Assembly (NCBI GenBank): GCA_009908535.1
Contig: JAAAOD010000264.1
Span: 1 to 15,295, forward strand
Direction: 5' to 3'
Length of the DNA stretch: 15,295 nt
Origin: Verrucomicrobiota bacterium
GTDB lineage: Bacteria; Verrucomicrobiota; Verrucomicrobiia; Opitutales; Oceanipulchritudinaceae
Shown here: positions 7,037 to 14,679 of the stretch, in pieces
Position numbering within the stretch: position 1 is the first letter of the stretch
How the letters are laid out: every line of letters begins with the position of its first letter
Notes under the pieces: model-generated
Database searches by the model: none
What the model was told of the DNA's origin: nothing
Seen by the model: the letters and a program-made list of their open reading frames with translations, nothing else
Program-made: the position numbers and the translations under genes

Positions 7037-10000
7037 ATGCCCGCACCCTCCTCCCGGGCCATCCGCTTGCGCGGCGTCCGCCAGAACAACCTCAAAAACA
7101 TCGATCTCGACCTGCCGTTGGGCAGGCTGATCGTCGTCACCGGTTTGAGCGGGGCGGGCAAATCCTCGCTCGTCTTCGACGCCCTGCATGCGGAAGGCAA
7201 CCGGCGCTACGCCGAGACCTTCAGTCCCTACGCGCGGCAGTTCCTCGAGCTGATGGACCGGCCCAACGTCGACAGCATCGAGAACATCCGCCCCTCCATC
7301 GCCATCGAGCAGGGCAACACCGTCCGCACTTCCCGTTCCACCGTCGGCACGATGACCGAGCTGACCGATTACGGGAAAGTCTGGTTCGCGCAGGTGGCGC
7401 AGCTGCACGATCCCGAAACGGACGAGGTCATCGCCGCCGATACCCCCCTTTCAATCTGGGAAAAGGTCCGCGACCGGTATCCGGAGGAGGAAATCCTCCT
7501 CACCTTCGCGGTGCAGCGGCCGAAATCCCTCCAGCCAGCGACCATCCTCGAGTCCATCCGCGGCCAGGGGTACAGCCGCCTTTTTGTCGACAGGCGCATC
7601 GTCCGTATCGAGACCATCACGGCGGAGGAGCTCGGTACAGCCGACGAAGTCGAGGTCATTCAGGACCGGCTCCGCATGGCCACCGTCAAGCGCCAACGCT
7701 TTCTCGATTCGGCCAAAACAGCGCTCCACTACGGCGAGGGCAACCTCATCTGTCGCGACCACGAAGGCCGGCTGCTCGACCGGTTCTGCGAGGGTCTGCA
7801 GCGCCCCGGTAGCGGGCAGCGCTTCCGTCCCGCCAGCCCGGCTCTCTTTTCCTTCAATTCGCCCATCGGGGCCTGCCCGCGCTGCCGCGGCTTCGGGCGC
7901 ATTATCGAAATCGACGACGACCTCGTCATCCCCGACCGCAACCTTTCCCTCGCCGACGGCGCCATCAAGGCCTTCAGCGGGGCCGTCTATTCCGAATGCC
8001 AGCGTGACCTTCTGCGCGCCTGCAGGAAGCATCGCGTCCGCACGAACGTTCCCTTCCGCGGACTCACGGAAGAGGAGAAGGCCTTCGTCATGGACGGGGA
8101 CCCGGCTTACGTCGACGGCCGAGGCGACTGGCAGCGGCGCTGGTACGGCGTGCGCCGCTTCTTCCAGTCGCTGGAGGAGACAACTTACAAGATGCACGTC
8201 CGCGTATTCCTTTCCCGCTACAGGGCCTACACCACCTGCCCGGACTGCGGCGGCACGCGCCTGCAACCGGAATCCCTCTGCTGGAAATGGAAAGGTCACC
8301 GGCTGCCCGATCTCTACCGGCTTCCCGTCGCGGAACTGCTGCAAATCCTCGAAAAGGAAAGCCCGCGCCTTGGCGACCGGCAGGCGGACCTCGCCTACGA
8401 GGCCATGGTCACGCGGCTGCGTTACCTCTGCGAAGTCGGCCTCGGCTACCTCTCCCTCGACCGCTCCTCCCGCTCCCTTTCCGGCGGCGAAACACAGCGC
8501 GTCAACCTGACCTCCTGCCTCGGGACCGCCCTTGTCGATACGCTCTTCGTCCTCGATGAACCGTCCATCGGCCTGCACTGCCGTGACATCGACCGGCTCA
8601 TCGGCATTCTCCGCCGCCTGACCGAACAGGGCAACACCGTCGTCGTGGTCGAGCACGACGAGGCCATCATGGCGGCCGCTGACCAGGTCATTGAAATCGG
8701 TCCGCAACCGGGCAAGAACGGCGGCAAGGTGCTCTTCCAGGGAACCGTCGCGGGCCTGAAACGGAAGCGGGGTTCCCTCACCGGCCAGTACCTTTCCGGA
8801 CGCGCCGGCCCACCGCAACGGGACAGTCGGCGCACCATCGAAAAAACGACCGCCTTCCTGCGGCTCCGTGACGTCCACAAGCACAACCTGCGCGGACTCG
8901 ATCTGGATGTGCCGCTGCAACGCTTTGTCGCCCTCAGCGGCGTGAGCGGCTCCGGCAAGTCGACCCTTCTCCACAACGCCCTCTACGAAGGCTACCTCGC
9001 ACGCTCCGGGAAAGCCTGCAAGGATCCCGCCCGCATCGGCGACCTCAGCTGCGATCACGGCTTCGAGGAAGTCCTGCTCATCGACCAGTCCCCGGTCAGC
9101 CGCACGCCGCGCTCCAACCCGGCCCTCTTTACCGACGCGTGGGACGGAATCCGCCAGCTTTACGCGCAGACCGGGGAGGCCCGTCGCGCCGGGCTCACCG
9201 CCTCGCACTTTTCTTTCAACAGTGGCCAGGGCCGGTGCCCGCATTGCCAGGGTCTCGGGTACGAGCGCGTGGAAATGCAGTTCATGGCCGACGTCTTCGT
9301 CACCTGTCCGTTGTGCGAAGGACGCCAGTTCCGCGAGGAAATCCTTGAGGTCAAATGGAACGGTCTCGCCGTCGATGAGCTGCTGCGCATGACCGTCGAG
9401 GAAGCCTGCCCGCTGTTCGCCGAACACGCCTCCGTGCAGCGCAAACTGAAGCCGCTGCTGTCCGTCGGCCTCGGCTACCTTCCCCTCGGCCAGCCGCTGA
9501 ACACGCTTTCCGGGGGCGAATCGCAGCGCCTGAAGCTGGTGCGCTTCCTCGGTCACCTCGGCAAGGCCCGCCAGCCCTCCCTTCTCCTTCTCGACGAGCC
9601 CACCACCGGCCTGCACCGCGCCGATATCCGGCGCTTGCTGGACGTCCTGCACGAACTCGTCGACGCCGGGCATTCCCTCGTCGTCATCGAGCACCACCCG
9701 GACGTCCTGCAGTCGGCCGACTGGCTTCTTGAACTCGGCCCCGAGGCGGGCGACGCCGGCGGCGAACTGGTCTTTGCCGGCACGCCGGAGGAAATGGCCG
9801 CCTGCGCCACCGCCACCGCGCCCTTCCTCGTCGGGGAGGACCGCGCTCCCTACCTTCCCCGCAGGCGCGCAACCCGTCAATCCGCCGCCGGCCGCAACGG
9901 CCACCTCGCCGTCGTCGGGGCGCGCGAACACAACCTGAAAAACCTTTCCGTCAAACTTCCGCACGGCAAGATGACCGTTCTCACCGGCGTCAGCGGTTCG

Positions 10001-12568
10001 GGGAAATCCACCCTCGCTTTCGACATTGTCTTCGCGGAGGGCCAGCGCCGCTTTATGGAATCGATGTCGTCGTGGGCCCGTCAATACGTCGAACAGCTGC
10101 CGCGTCCCGATATCGACCGGCTGAACGGCATTCCGCCGACCATCGCCATCGAGCAGCGCGTCACCCACGGCACGCGCAAGTCCACCGTCGCCACCATCAC
10201 CGAGGTCGCACAGTACCTGCGCCTGCTCTACGCCCGCGCCGGCACCCAGCACAGTCCCGTTACGGGGGAAGCCCTCGTCGCCCTCCCGGCGGAGGCCCTC
10301 GTCGGCCACCTGCGGCAGTTCTTCAAACGCCATCGCCCCAAAAAGGGAACGGCCGCCTATCATGTAGTGGCCCCGTTGATACGCGGCCGCAAGGGCCACC
10401 ACGAACCCGTCGCGAAGTGGGCCGGCGGGCGCGGCTACGAGGCCCTCCGCATCGACGGGGAATACGTTCCCCTCGACCGGTTTGAGCGCCTCGACCGCTA
10501 CCGCGAACACAATGTCGAACTGGTCACCGCGACGGTGGAGCTTTCTCCCGGCAAGCCGCCGCGCCTGCGCAGTCCCCTGCACGAGGCCGCTCCCACGGCC
10601 GCGGAAGTCGTCCATGAAGCGCTCGACCTCGGCAAGGGCGTCTTCGCCCTCTGGAATGCCGGCGGCGGCCCGCCGGTCTGGTTCTCCACCCGCCGTTCCG
10701 ATCCGGTCACGGGCGAATCCTTTCCCGACCTCGACCCGAAGGATTTCTCATGGAACGCCCCACGCGGCTGGTGCCCGACCTGCCACGGCTACGGCCAGTT
10801 GCTGCCCTTCATGGCGGAGGACGAGGCCTACGAACATGTCCCGCTCCCCATCGAGGAACCGCAACCCTGTCCGGACTGCCGCGGGGAGCGCCTCAATCCG
10901 GTCAGCCGCGCCGTCTTTCTCACCGCGATGGACGGCGAACGCTACAACCTGCCCTCCCTGCTCCGGCTGACCGCAGACAAGGTCCTCGCCATCCTCGCCG
11001 ACCTTGACCTCGACGCCCGGGGCGCGGCCATTCTGCGCGAGCTGCTTCCGGAAATCGAGGAGCGGCTGCGCTTCCTCGGCAGCGTGGGCCTCAATTACCT
11101 CTCCCTCGACCGCGCCACGCAGACGCTCTCCGGCGGCGAAGCCCAGCGCATCCGGCTCGCCGCGCAACTCGGCTCCAACCTCGCGGGCGCGCTGTACGTC
11201 CTCGACGAACCTTCCATCGGGCTCCACGAGCGTGACAACGAACGGCTCCTTCATTCCCTCGCCGACCTCAAGGCCAAGGGCAACACCCTCCTCGTCGTCG
11301 AGCACGACACCCGCACCATGGAACAGGCCGACACCATTCTCGACCTCGGCCCGGGGGCCGGCAAGCACGGCGGAGAGGTCCTCGCCATGGGCAATGTCGG
11401 GAAGCTGCGGCGACAGAAAAAGAGCCTCACCGGACGCTACCTGCGCGAGGGGATGCCCCATCCGCTGCGCGGGGAGCGCCGTTCCCTCCCGAAAGCCTAC
11501 AACGCCCGCAGCTCGCGTGCCCGCGAGGAATGGCTCGTCCTCAACAAGGCCTCCCTCCGCAACCTCAAGGGCGATTCCCTGCATCTTCCCAAGGAACGTC
11601 TGATCGGCATCTGCGGGGTTTCCGGCGCGGGAAAATCCACCCTCTGCCGCGACCTTCTTCTGCCCGCCGTCCAGCAGGCCCGCCGGGAAGGAGCCGACCG
11701 GCTCTACGGTTCCGTCGTCCGCGACGGCTTCGCAAGTCTCCAGGGGGCGGCCGGATTCCGCAGTGTGATCGAGGTCGACCAGTCCCCCATCGGCAAGACG
11801 CCCCGCTCCACCCCGGCCACCTACATCGGCGTCTTCGACCGCATCCGCACTTTGTTCGCCCAGACCCCCGAGGCCCGCATGCAGGGCCACACCGCCAGCA
11901 CCTTTTCCTTTAACACCAAGGAAGGGCGCTGTCCGGAGTGCAAGGGCGCGGGGCGGGTCAAACTGGAGATGAGCTTCATGCCGGACACCTACGTTCCCTG
12001 CGAAGCCTGTGGAGGACGGCGCTACGACGCCGAGATCAGCGAGGTGCGCTGGAACGGGGCCTCCATCGCGGACGTCCTCGACATGTCTTTCGAGGAGGCG
12101 GCCGCCTTTTTCGCCTTCGACACCCAGCTCAAGGCCATGCTCAATCTCATGGTGGAGACCGGCCTCGGCTACCTGTCCCTCGGGCAAAGCTCGCCCAGCC
12201 TCTCCGGCGGCGAGGCCCAGCGCCTCAAACTCGTCAGCGAACTCGTCCGCGGCCTCCCCTCCTTCAAGGACCGCAGCCGCGGCCTGTTTCAGCCCAATCT
12301 CTACCTGCTCGAAGAACCCACCATCGGCCTCCATATGGCCGATTGCGAACGGCTCGTGCAGCTGCTCCACCGGCTCGTCGACCAAGGCCATACCGTCCTC
12401 GTCATCGAACACCAGCTCGATATCCTCGCCGAGGCCGATTTCCTCGTCGAACTCGGCCCCGAAGGCGGCGACGCCGGAGGCCGCATCCTCTTTCAGGGAA
12501 CCCCGGAAGATCTCCTGCATCGGCGGGATTCCCCCACCGCGCCGTTCCTGCGGCCGTTGTTGGCCTGA
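7037..12568 (+). CDS. uvrA: Double-length UvrA with four ABC modules
   Basis: UvrA is the damage-sensing ATPase of nucleotide excision repair, acting with UvrB and UvrC. A normal UvrA has about 950 residues and two ABC modules; this one has 1843 residues and four, like the tandem UvrA known from Chlamydia. Walker A motifs lie at 36-44 (GLSGAGKSS), 635-643, 984-992 and 1527-1535; LSGGE signatures at 481, 824, 1364 and 1722; Walker B acidic pairs at 507-508, 853-854, 1390-1391 (all DE) and 1759-1760 (EE). Modules 2 and 4 keep intact CxxC-x19-CxxC zinc fingers (C734-C760 and C1632-C1658). In module 1, CPRC (280-283) and CPDC (401-404) are 117 residues apart; in module 3 the matching pairs (1246-1249, 1278-1281) are only 28 apart. 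The ATG at 7037 is preferred over 7004 because of a GAGG upstream and no overlap with the previous gene. The frame has no interruption. No other uvr gene is in the window. Confidence 0.95.
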   Translation: MPAPSSRAIRLRGVRQNNLKNIDLDLPLGRLIVVTGLSGAGKSSLVFDALHAEGNRRYAETFSPYARQFLELMDRPNVDSIENIRPSIAIEQGNTVRTSRSTVGTMTELTDYGKVWFAQVAQLHDPETDEVIAADTPLSIWEKVRDRYPEEEILLTFAVQRPKSLQPATILESIRGQGYSRLFVDRRIVRIETITAEELGTADEVEVIQDRLRMATVKRQRFLDSAKTALHYGEGNLICRDHEGRLLDRFCEGLQRPGSGQRFRPASPALFSFNSPIGACPRCRGFGRIIEIDDDLVIPDRNLSLADGAIKAFSGAVYSECQRDLLRACRKHRVRTNVPFRGLTEEEKAFVMDGDPAYVDGRGDWQRRWYGVRRFFQSLEETTYKMHVRVFLSRYRAYTTCPDCGGTRLQPESLCWKWKGHRLPDLYRLPVAELLQILEKESPRLGDRQADLAYEAMVTRLRYLCEVGLGYLSLDRSSRSLSGGETQRVNLTSCLGTALVDTLFVLDEPSIGLHCRDIDRLIGILRRLTEQGNTVVVVEHDEAIMAAADQVIEIGPQPGKNGGKVLFQGTVAGLKRKRGSLTGQYLSGRAGPPQRDSRRTIEKTTAFLRLRDVHKHNLRGLDLDVPLQRFVALSGVSGSGKSTLLHNALYEGYLARSGKACKDPARIGDLSCDHGFEEVLLIDQSPVSRTPRSNPALFTDAWDGIRQLYAQTGEARRAGLTASHFSFNSGQGRCPHCQGLGYERVEMQFMADVFVTCPLCEGRQFREEILEVKWNGLAVDELLRMTVEEACPLFAEHASVQRKLKPLLSVGLGYLPLGQPLNTLSGGESQRLKLVRFLGHLGKARQPSLLLLDEPTTGLHRADIRRLLDVLHELVDAGHSLVVIEHHPDVLQSADWLLELGPEAGDAGGELVFAGTPEEMAACATATAPFLVGEDRAPYLPRRRATRQSAAGRNGHLAVVGAREHNLKNLSVKLPHGKMTVLTGVSGSGKSTLAFDIVFAEGQRRFMESMSSWARQYVEQLPRPDIDRLNGIPPTIAIEQRVTHGTRKSTVATITEVAQYLRLLYARAGTQHSPVTGEALVALPAEALVGHLRQFFKRHRPKKGTAAYHVVAPLIRGRKGHHEPVAKWAGGRGYEALRIDGEYVPLDRFERLDRYREHNVELVTATVELSPGKPPRLRSPLHEAAPTAAEVVHEALDLGKGVFALWNAGGGPPVWFSTRRSDPVTGESFPDLDPKDFSWNAPRGWCPTCHGYGQLLPFMAEDEAYEHVPLPIEEPQPCPDCRGERLNPVSRAVFLTAMDGERYNLPSLLRLTADKVLAILADLDLDARGAAILRELLPEIEERLRFLGSVGLNYLSLDRATQTLSGGEAQRIRLAAQLGSNLAGALYVLDEPSIGLHERDNERLLHSLADLKAKGNTLLVVEHDTRTMEQADTILDLGPGAGKHGGEVLAMGNVGKLRRQKKSLTGRYLREGMPHPLRGERRSLPKAYNARSSRAREEWLVLNKASLRNLKGDSLHLPKERLIGICGVSGAGKSTLCRDLLLPAVQQARREGADRLYGSVVRDGFASLQGAAGFRSVIEVDQSPIGKTPRSTPATYIGVFDRIRTLFAQTPEARMQGHTASTFSFNTKEGRCPECKGAGRVKLEMSFMPDTYVPCEACGGRRYDAEISEVRWNGASIADVLDMSFEEAAAFFAFDTQLKAMLNLMVETGLGYLSLGQSSPSLSGGEAQRLKLVSELVRGLPSFKDRSRGLFQPNLYLLEEPTIGLHMADCERLVQLLHRLVDQGHTVLVIEHQLDILAEADFLVELGPEGGDAGGRILFQGTPEDLLHRRDSPTAPFLRPLLA

Positions 12569-12685
12569 ACATCAGGAAAGTTTCTCCATTTTGCCCTTGA
12601 TTTTACAAAATGCAAAATCAAATACCTGAGGTATTCTCGTTTTTAGTTTCCTGCTTTTGTAAACCCCCTCCCCGCAGGTATCACC
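12569..12685. promoter_or_regulatory. AT-rich leader of the RRM gene with nested inverted repeats
   Basis: This 117-bp gap is strikingly AT-rich against its surroundings. A short hairpin CCTGA-ACA-TCAGG (12564-12576) spans the uvrA stop and is followed by T-rich sequence; it could be a weak terminator. Three inverted repeats follow: TTGATTTT/AAAATCAA (12597-12604 and 12614-12621), a 15-bp palindrome (12621-12635), and TTTACAAAA/TTTTGTAAA (12602-12610 and 12655-12663) enclosing the palindrome. TATTCT (12632-12637) is a possible -10 element, but no matching -35 is clear. A weak AGG lies about 7 nt before the ATG at 12686. The region most likely holds the RRM gene promoter and a structured leader. 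Confidence 0.5.
12621..12635. promoter_or_regulatory. 15-bp perfect palindrome AATACCT-G-AGGTATT
   Basis: Two 7-bp arms flank a single G, about 50 bp before the RRM start codon. The form fits an operator for a dimeric helix-turn-helix regulator. There is no T-run directly after it, so a terminator is unlikely. Which protein binds it, if any, cannot be told from the window. Confidence 0.45.
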
Positions 12686-12961
12686 ATGAGCCAATCTCTT
12701 TTTGTCGGAAACATCCCCTACGGAGCCATGGAAAAAGAGCTCAAGGAGCACTTTGAAACCGTTGTTCCCGTCGAGGAGGTTCACTTTGTCATGGACTGGC
12801 GCAAGGGCCGTTTTCGCGGTTTCGGGTTCGTCCGCCTCGCCGAGAGGAATATCGAAAAGGCCCGCACGGAACTGGACGGGAAACCGTTCCAGGGCCGCCG
12901 CCTGAAGATCAGCCATGCCCGTAACCGCAATCCGGAGGGAAAGACGGCGGCCTTTCCCTAG
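12686..12961 (+). CDS. Single-RRM RNA-binding protein
   Basis: This 91-residue protein is essentially one RNA recognition motif. RNP2 is LFVGNI (5-10) and RNP1 is RGFGFVRL (44-51), with the exposed aromatic residues F6, F46 and F48 in place. Only the last aromatic of RNP1 is replaced by Leu. The C-terminus (RRLKISHARNRNPEGKTAAFP) is short and basic, without the Gly-rich tail seen in some cyanobacterial and plant relatives. Bacterial single-RRM proteins of this type are usually small RNA-binding factors, some cold-induced; the function here is not known. The ATG at 12686 is preceded by a weak AGG. The long, palindrome-rich AT leader suggests its own promoter and possible leader-based control. 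The twin hairpin repeats begin at the last base of its stop codon. Confidence 0.92.
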   Translation: MSQSLFVGNIPYGAMEKELKEHFETVVPVEEVHFVMDWRKGRFRGFGFVRLAERNIEKARTELDGKPFQGRRLKISHARNRNPEGKTAAFP

Positions 12962-13024
12962 GCGGAAACGCAGCCGCGTTTCCCTCCATCGTTCGGCGGA
13001 AACGCAGCCGCGTTTCCCTCCATC
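12961..13024. repeat. Two identical 30-bp hairpin repeats between convergent genes
   Basis: Identical 30-bp units occupy 12961-12990 and 12995-13024, separated by GTTC. Each contains an 8-bp perfect stem, GGAAACGC and GCGTTTCC, around an AGCC loop (12964-12983 and 12998-13017). The first unit starts on the last base of the RRM stop codon, and the second ends on the first two bases of the amidase stop codon. The array therefore fills the convergent gap exactly. There is no T-run on either strand, so it is not a classical intrinsic terminator, although it could act as a bidirectional transcription stop or mRNA 3' protector. It may also be a family of dispersed REP-like elements; no further copy was noticed in the window. 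Confidence 0.85.
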
Positions 13025-13889
13025 AGGATTCTACCAGCCGCTGATACAGCTCCGGGCGGCGATCGCGGAAAAAGCCCATGGACGCGCGCTGGAGGCGGAT
13101 CCTGTCGGGATGAAAGCGCTCGAACAGGATAGCGTCCGAATCCTCCGGGGCCTCGCGGAGGATTTCGCCGTAAGCGTCACAGATGAAGCTGTGCCCGTAA
13201 AAGACCTGGCCTTCCTCGTCCCCATAACGGTTGCAGGCGACAATGGGGACGATATTGGCGATGGCGTGGCCCTGCATGGCCCTTTGCCACATGCGGCGGG
13301 TATCGAGCTCCGGTTCCTCCGGCTCGCTTCCGATCGCGGTCGGATAGAGAAGCAAATCGGCCCCTTCGAGCACCATGGCGCGGGCGCATTCGGGAAACCA
13401 CTGGTCCCAGCAGACGCCGACCCCGATCCGCCCACAGGAGGTGTCCCAGACTTTGAACCCGGTGTTGCCGGGGCGGAAATAGAACTTTTCCTCGTATCCG
13501 GGGCCATCCGGAATATGACTTTTTCGGTACACGCCGAGCAGGGATCCGTTGCGCTCCACCATGGCGATGGAATTGTAGTAGGAATTTCCCTCGCGCTCGA
13601 AAAAGGAGACCGGCAGGACAACCTGCAGCTCCGCAGCCAGTTGCTGCATCCGGCGGACAACCGCATGCTGTTGCAGCGGATAGGCCTGCGCAAAAAATTC
13701 CGCCTTTTCCGCCCGACAGAAATATGGCCCCTGGAACAGCTCCGGCAGCAGGATCAGTTCCGCACCCTTCCGGGCAGCCTCCCGGACTGCCGCCTCCGCC
13801 CTGGCAAGGTTCTCTTCCATACCGCCGTACAGGTTCAGCTGCACGGCCGCGACGGCGATGTCAGGCGAGCTTGCTTCGGTTCGCGCCAT
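13023..13889 (-). CDS. aguB: N-carbamoylputrescine amidase
   Basis: This 288-residue nitrilase-superfamily enzyme would hydrolyse N-carbamoylputrescine to putrescine, CO2 and ammonia, the last step of the agmatine route to polyamines. The catalytic triad is visible: E50 in LLPELFQGPYF, K123 in VYRKSHIPDGPGY, and C160 in GVGVCWDQWFPE. The stretches GYEEKFYFRPGNTGFKVW and LLLYPTAIGSEP are typical of this branch rather than of general nitrilases. The open frame runs upstream to 14078, but the extra residues overlap the DUF1080 gene and are Arg/Ser-rich; the ATG at 13889 (MARTEAS) starts directly before the first beta strand. It lies 40 nt downstream of the DUF1080 gene, probably in the same transcript. 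No Shine-Dalgarno is evident. Its usual partner, agmatine deiminase, is not in the window. Confidence 0.88.
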   Translation of the reverse strand: MARTEASSPDIAVAAVQLNLYGGMEENLARAEAAVREAARKGAELILLPELFQGPYFCRAEKAEFFAQAYPLQQHAVVRRMQQLAAELQVVLPVSFFEREGNSYYNSIAMVERNGSLLGVYRKSHIPDGPGYEEKFYFRPGNTGFKVWDTSCGRIGVGVCWDQWFPECARAMVLEGADLLLYPTAIGSEPEEPELDTRRMWQRAMQGHAIANIVPIVACNRYGDEEGQVFYGHSFICDAYGEILREAPEDSDAILFERFHPDRIRLQRASMGFFRDRRPELYQRLVES

Positions 13890-13929
13890 AATGAAAAGTT
13901 CGCTGGAGACAGCCCTTTGTTGACCGGTC

Positions 13930-14658
13930 CTACAGCGGCCGGTACCAGATGTTGCGGAACCGGACCAGATCCCCGTGATCCTGGAGGACGAGCGGACCGA
14001 GCGGCGGGTGCGGTTCATATTTTGCCAGCTCCTTGTGCCGGGTCGGTCCCTGCAGCGGCTGGCCATGATGCTGGACAACGCCGTTGAGCAGGACCGTCAC
14101 CACGGCCGGGGAAAGGAGTTGCCCGTGCCCGAAGACAGGGGCCTTCCAGAGGATATCAAAACCGTTCCATTCACCGGGAGCGTGGATGGGATTCGCCAGC
14201 GGGGGATACTGTCCGTAGATCGCTCCCACCGTCCCGTCCGCATAGGTCGGGTTGTCGTAATTATCCAATATCTGGATCTCGTAGCGCCCCATGAGGAAGA
14301 CGCCGCTGTTGCCGCGGCCCTGGCCTTTTCCATCCACCTTCTCCGGCGAGCGGAACTCGAGGTGAAGCTGGGCGTCGCCGAATTCTTTCACGGTTTGGAT
14401 GTCGCCGGTGCCGGGAACGACGCAAAGGCAGCCCTCCTGCACGTCCCATTCGGCGGCACCGCCGGTCTTCCGGCTTCGCCAGCCCTCCAGGGAGGTGCCA
14501 TCAAAGAGAACGACGGCGTCGTCCGGAATCGCGGACCTTTCAGGGAAACGGACCGTTTTCGGCTGGGGGCGTGTGCCGTCGTGTACATGGTATCCGGAGT
14601 CCGGAAGGACGGGGGTGTCGCTGTATCCAAGATGGGCGTTTGCTTCTTCGGTTTTCAT
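13930..14658 (-). CDS. DUF1080 / 3-keto-disaccharide hydrolase domain protein
   Basis: This 242-residue protein has the DUF1080 fold, a concanavalin-like beta-sandwich now linked to 3-keto-glycoside hydrolysis. Hallmarks are LFDGTSLEGW (51-60), RGNSGVFLMGRYEIQILD (115-132), YADGTVGAIYGQYPPL, PGEWNGFDILWKAP and the C-terminal GPLVLQDHGDLVRFRNIWYR. The N-terminal GYSDTPVLPDSGYHVHDGTR stretch belongs to a common subgroup. There is no signal peptide or lipobox, so the protein appears cytoplasmic, whereas many family members are exported. The start has a strong Shine-Dalgarno, GAGGAGGT, six bases before the ATG at 14658, the best in the window. It follows the oxidoreductase gene by 21 bp, which supports a shared pathway: oxidation of the sugar at C3, then elimination-type cleavage. 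The exact substrate is unknown. Confidence 0.88.
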   Translation of the reverse strand: MKTEEANAHLGYSDTPVLPDSGYHVHDGTRPQPKTVRFPERSAIPDDAVVLFDGTSLEGWRSRKTGGAAEWDVQEGCLCVVPGTGDIQTVKEFGDAQLHLEFRSPEKVDGKGQGRGNSGVFLMGRYEIQILDNYDNPTYADGTVGAIYGQYPPLANPIHAPGEWNGFDILWKAPVFGHGQLLSPAVVTVLLNGVVQHHGQPLQGPTRHKELAKYEPHPPLGPLVLQDHGDLVRFRNIWYRPL

Positions 14659-14679
14659 CTGGGACCTCCTCGTTCAGGT
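14659..14679 (-). promoter_or_regulatory. Strong ribosome binding site of the DUF1080 gene
   Basis: Read leftward, the 21-nt gap contains GAGGAGGT followed by CCCAG and the ATG. This near-perfect Shine-Dalgarno with good spacing fixes the start at 14658. It stands out because most other genes in the window have weak or no such site. Confidence 0.8.

Noticed and set aside
7451..10615. 1054-codon open frame on the reverse strand inside uvrA
   Set aside because: It lies wholly antisense to a clear UvrA coding frame, has no recognisable domain and a skewed Gly/Ala/Val/Asp composition. It follows from the strong GC bias at third codon positions.
10748..12520. 590-codon open frame on the reverse strand inside uvrA
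   Set aside because: Same reasons: antisense to conserved ABC modules 3 and 4, no family motifs.
12961..13024. CRISPR array
   Set aside because: Only two units with a 4-bp spacer and strong internal dyad symmetry; no cas genes nearby.
12915..14087. 390-codon forward open frame opposite the amidase
   Set aside because: Antisense to a gene with a complete catalytic triad; it runs through the hairpin repeats.
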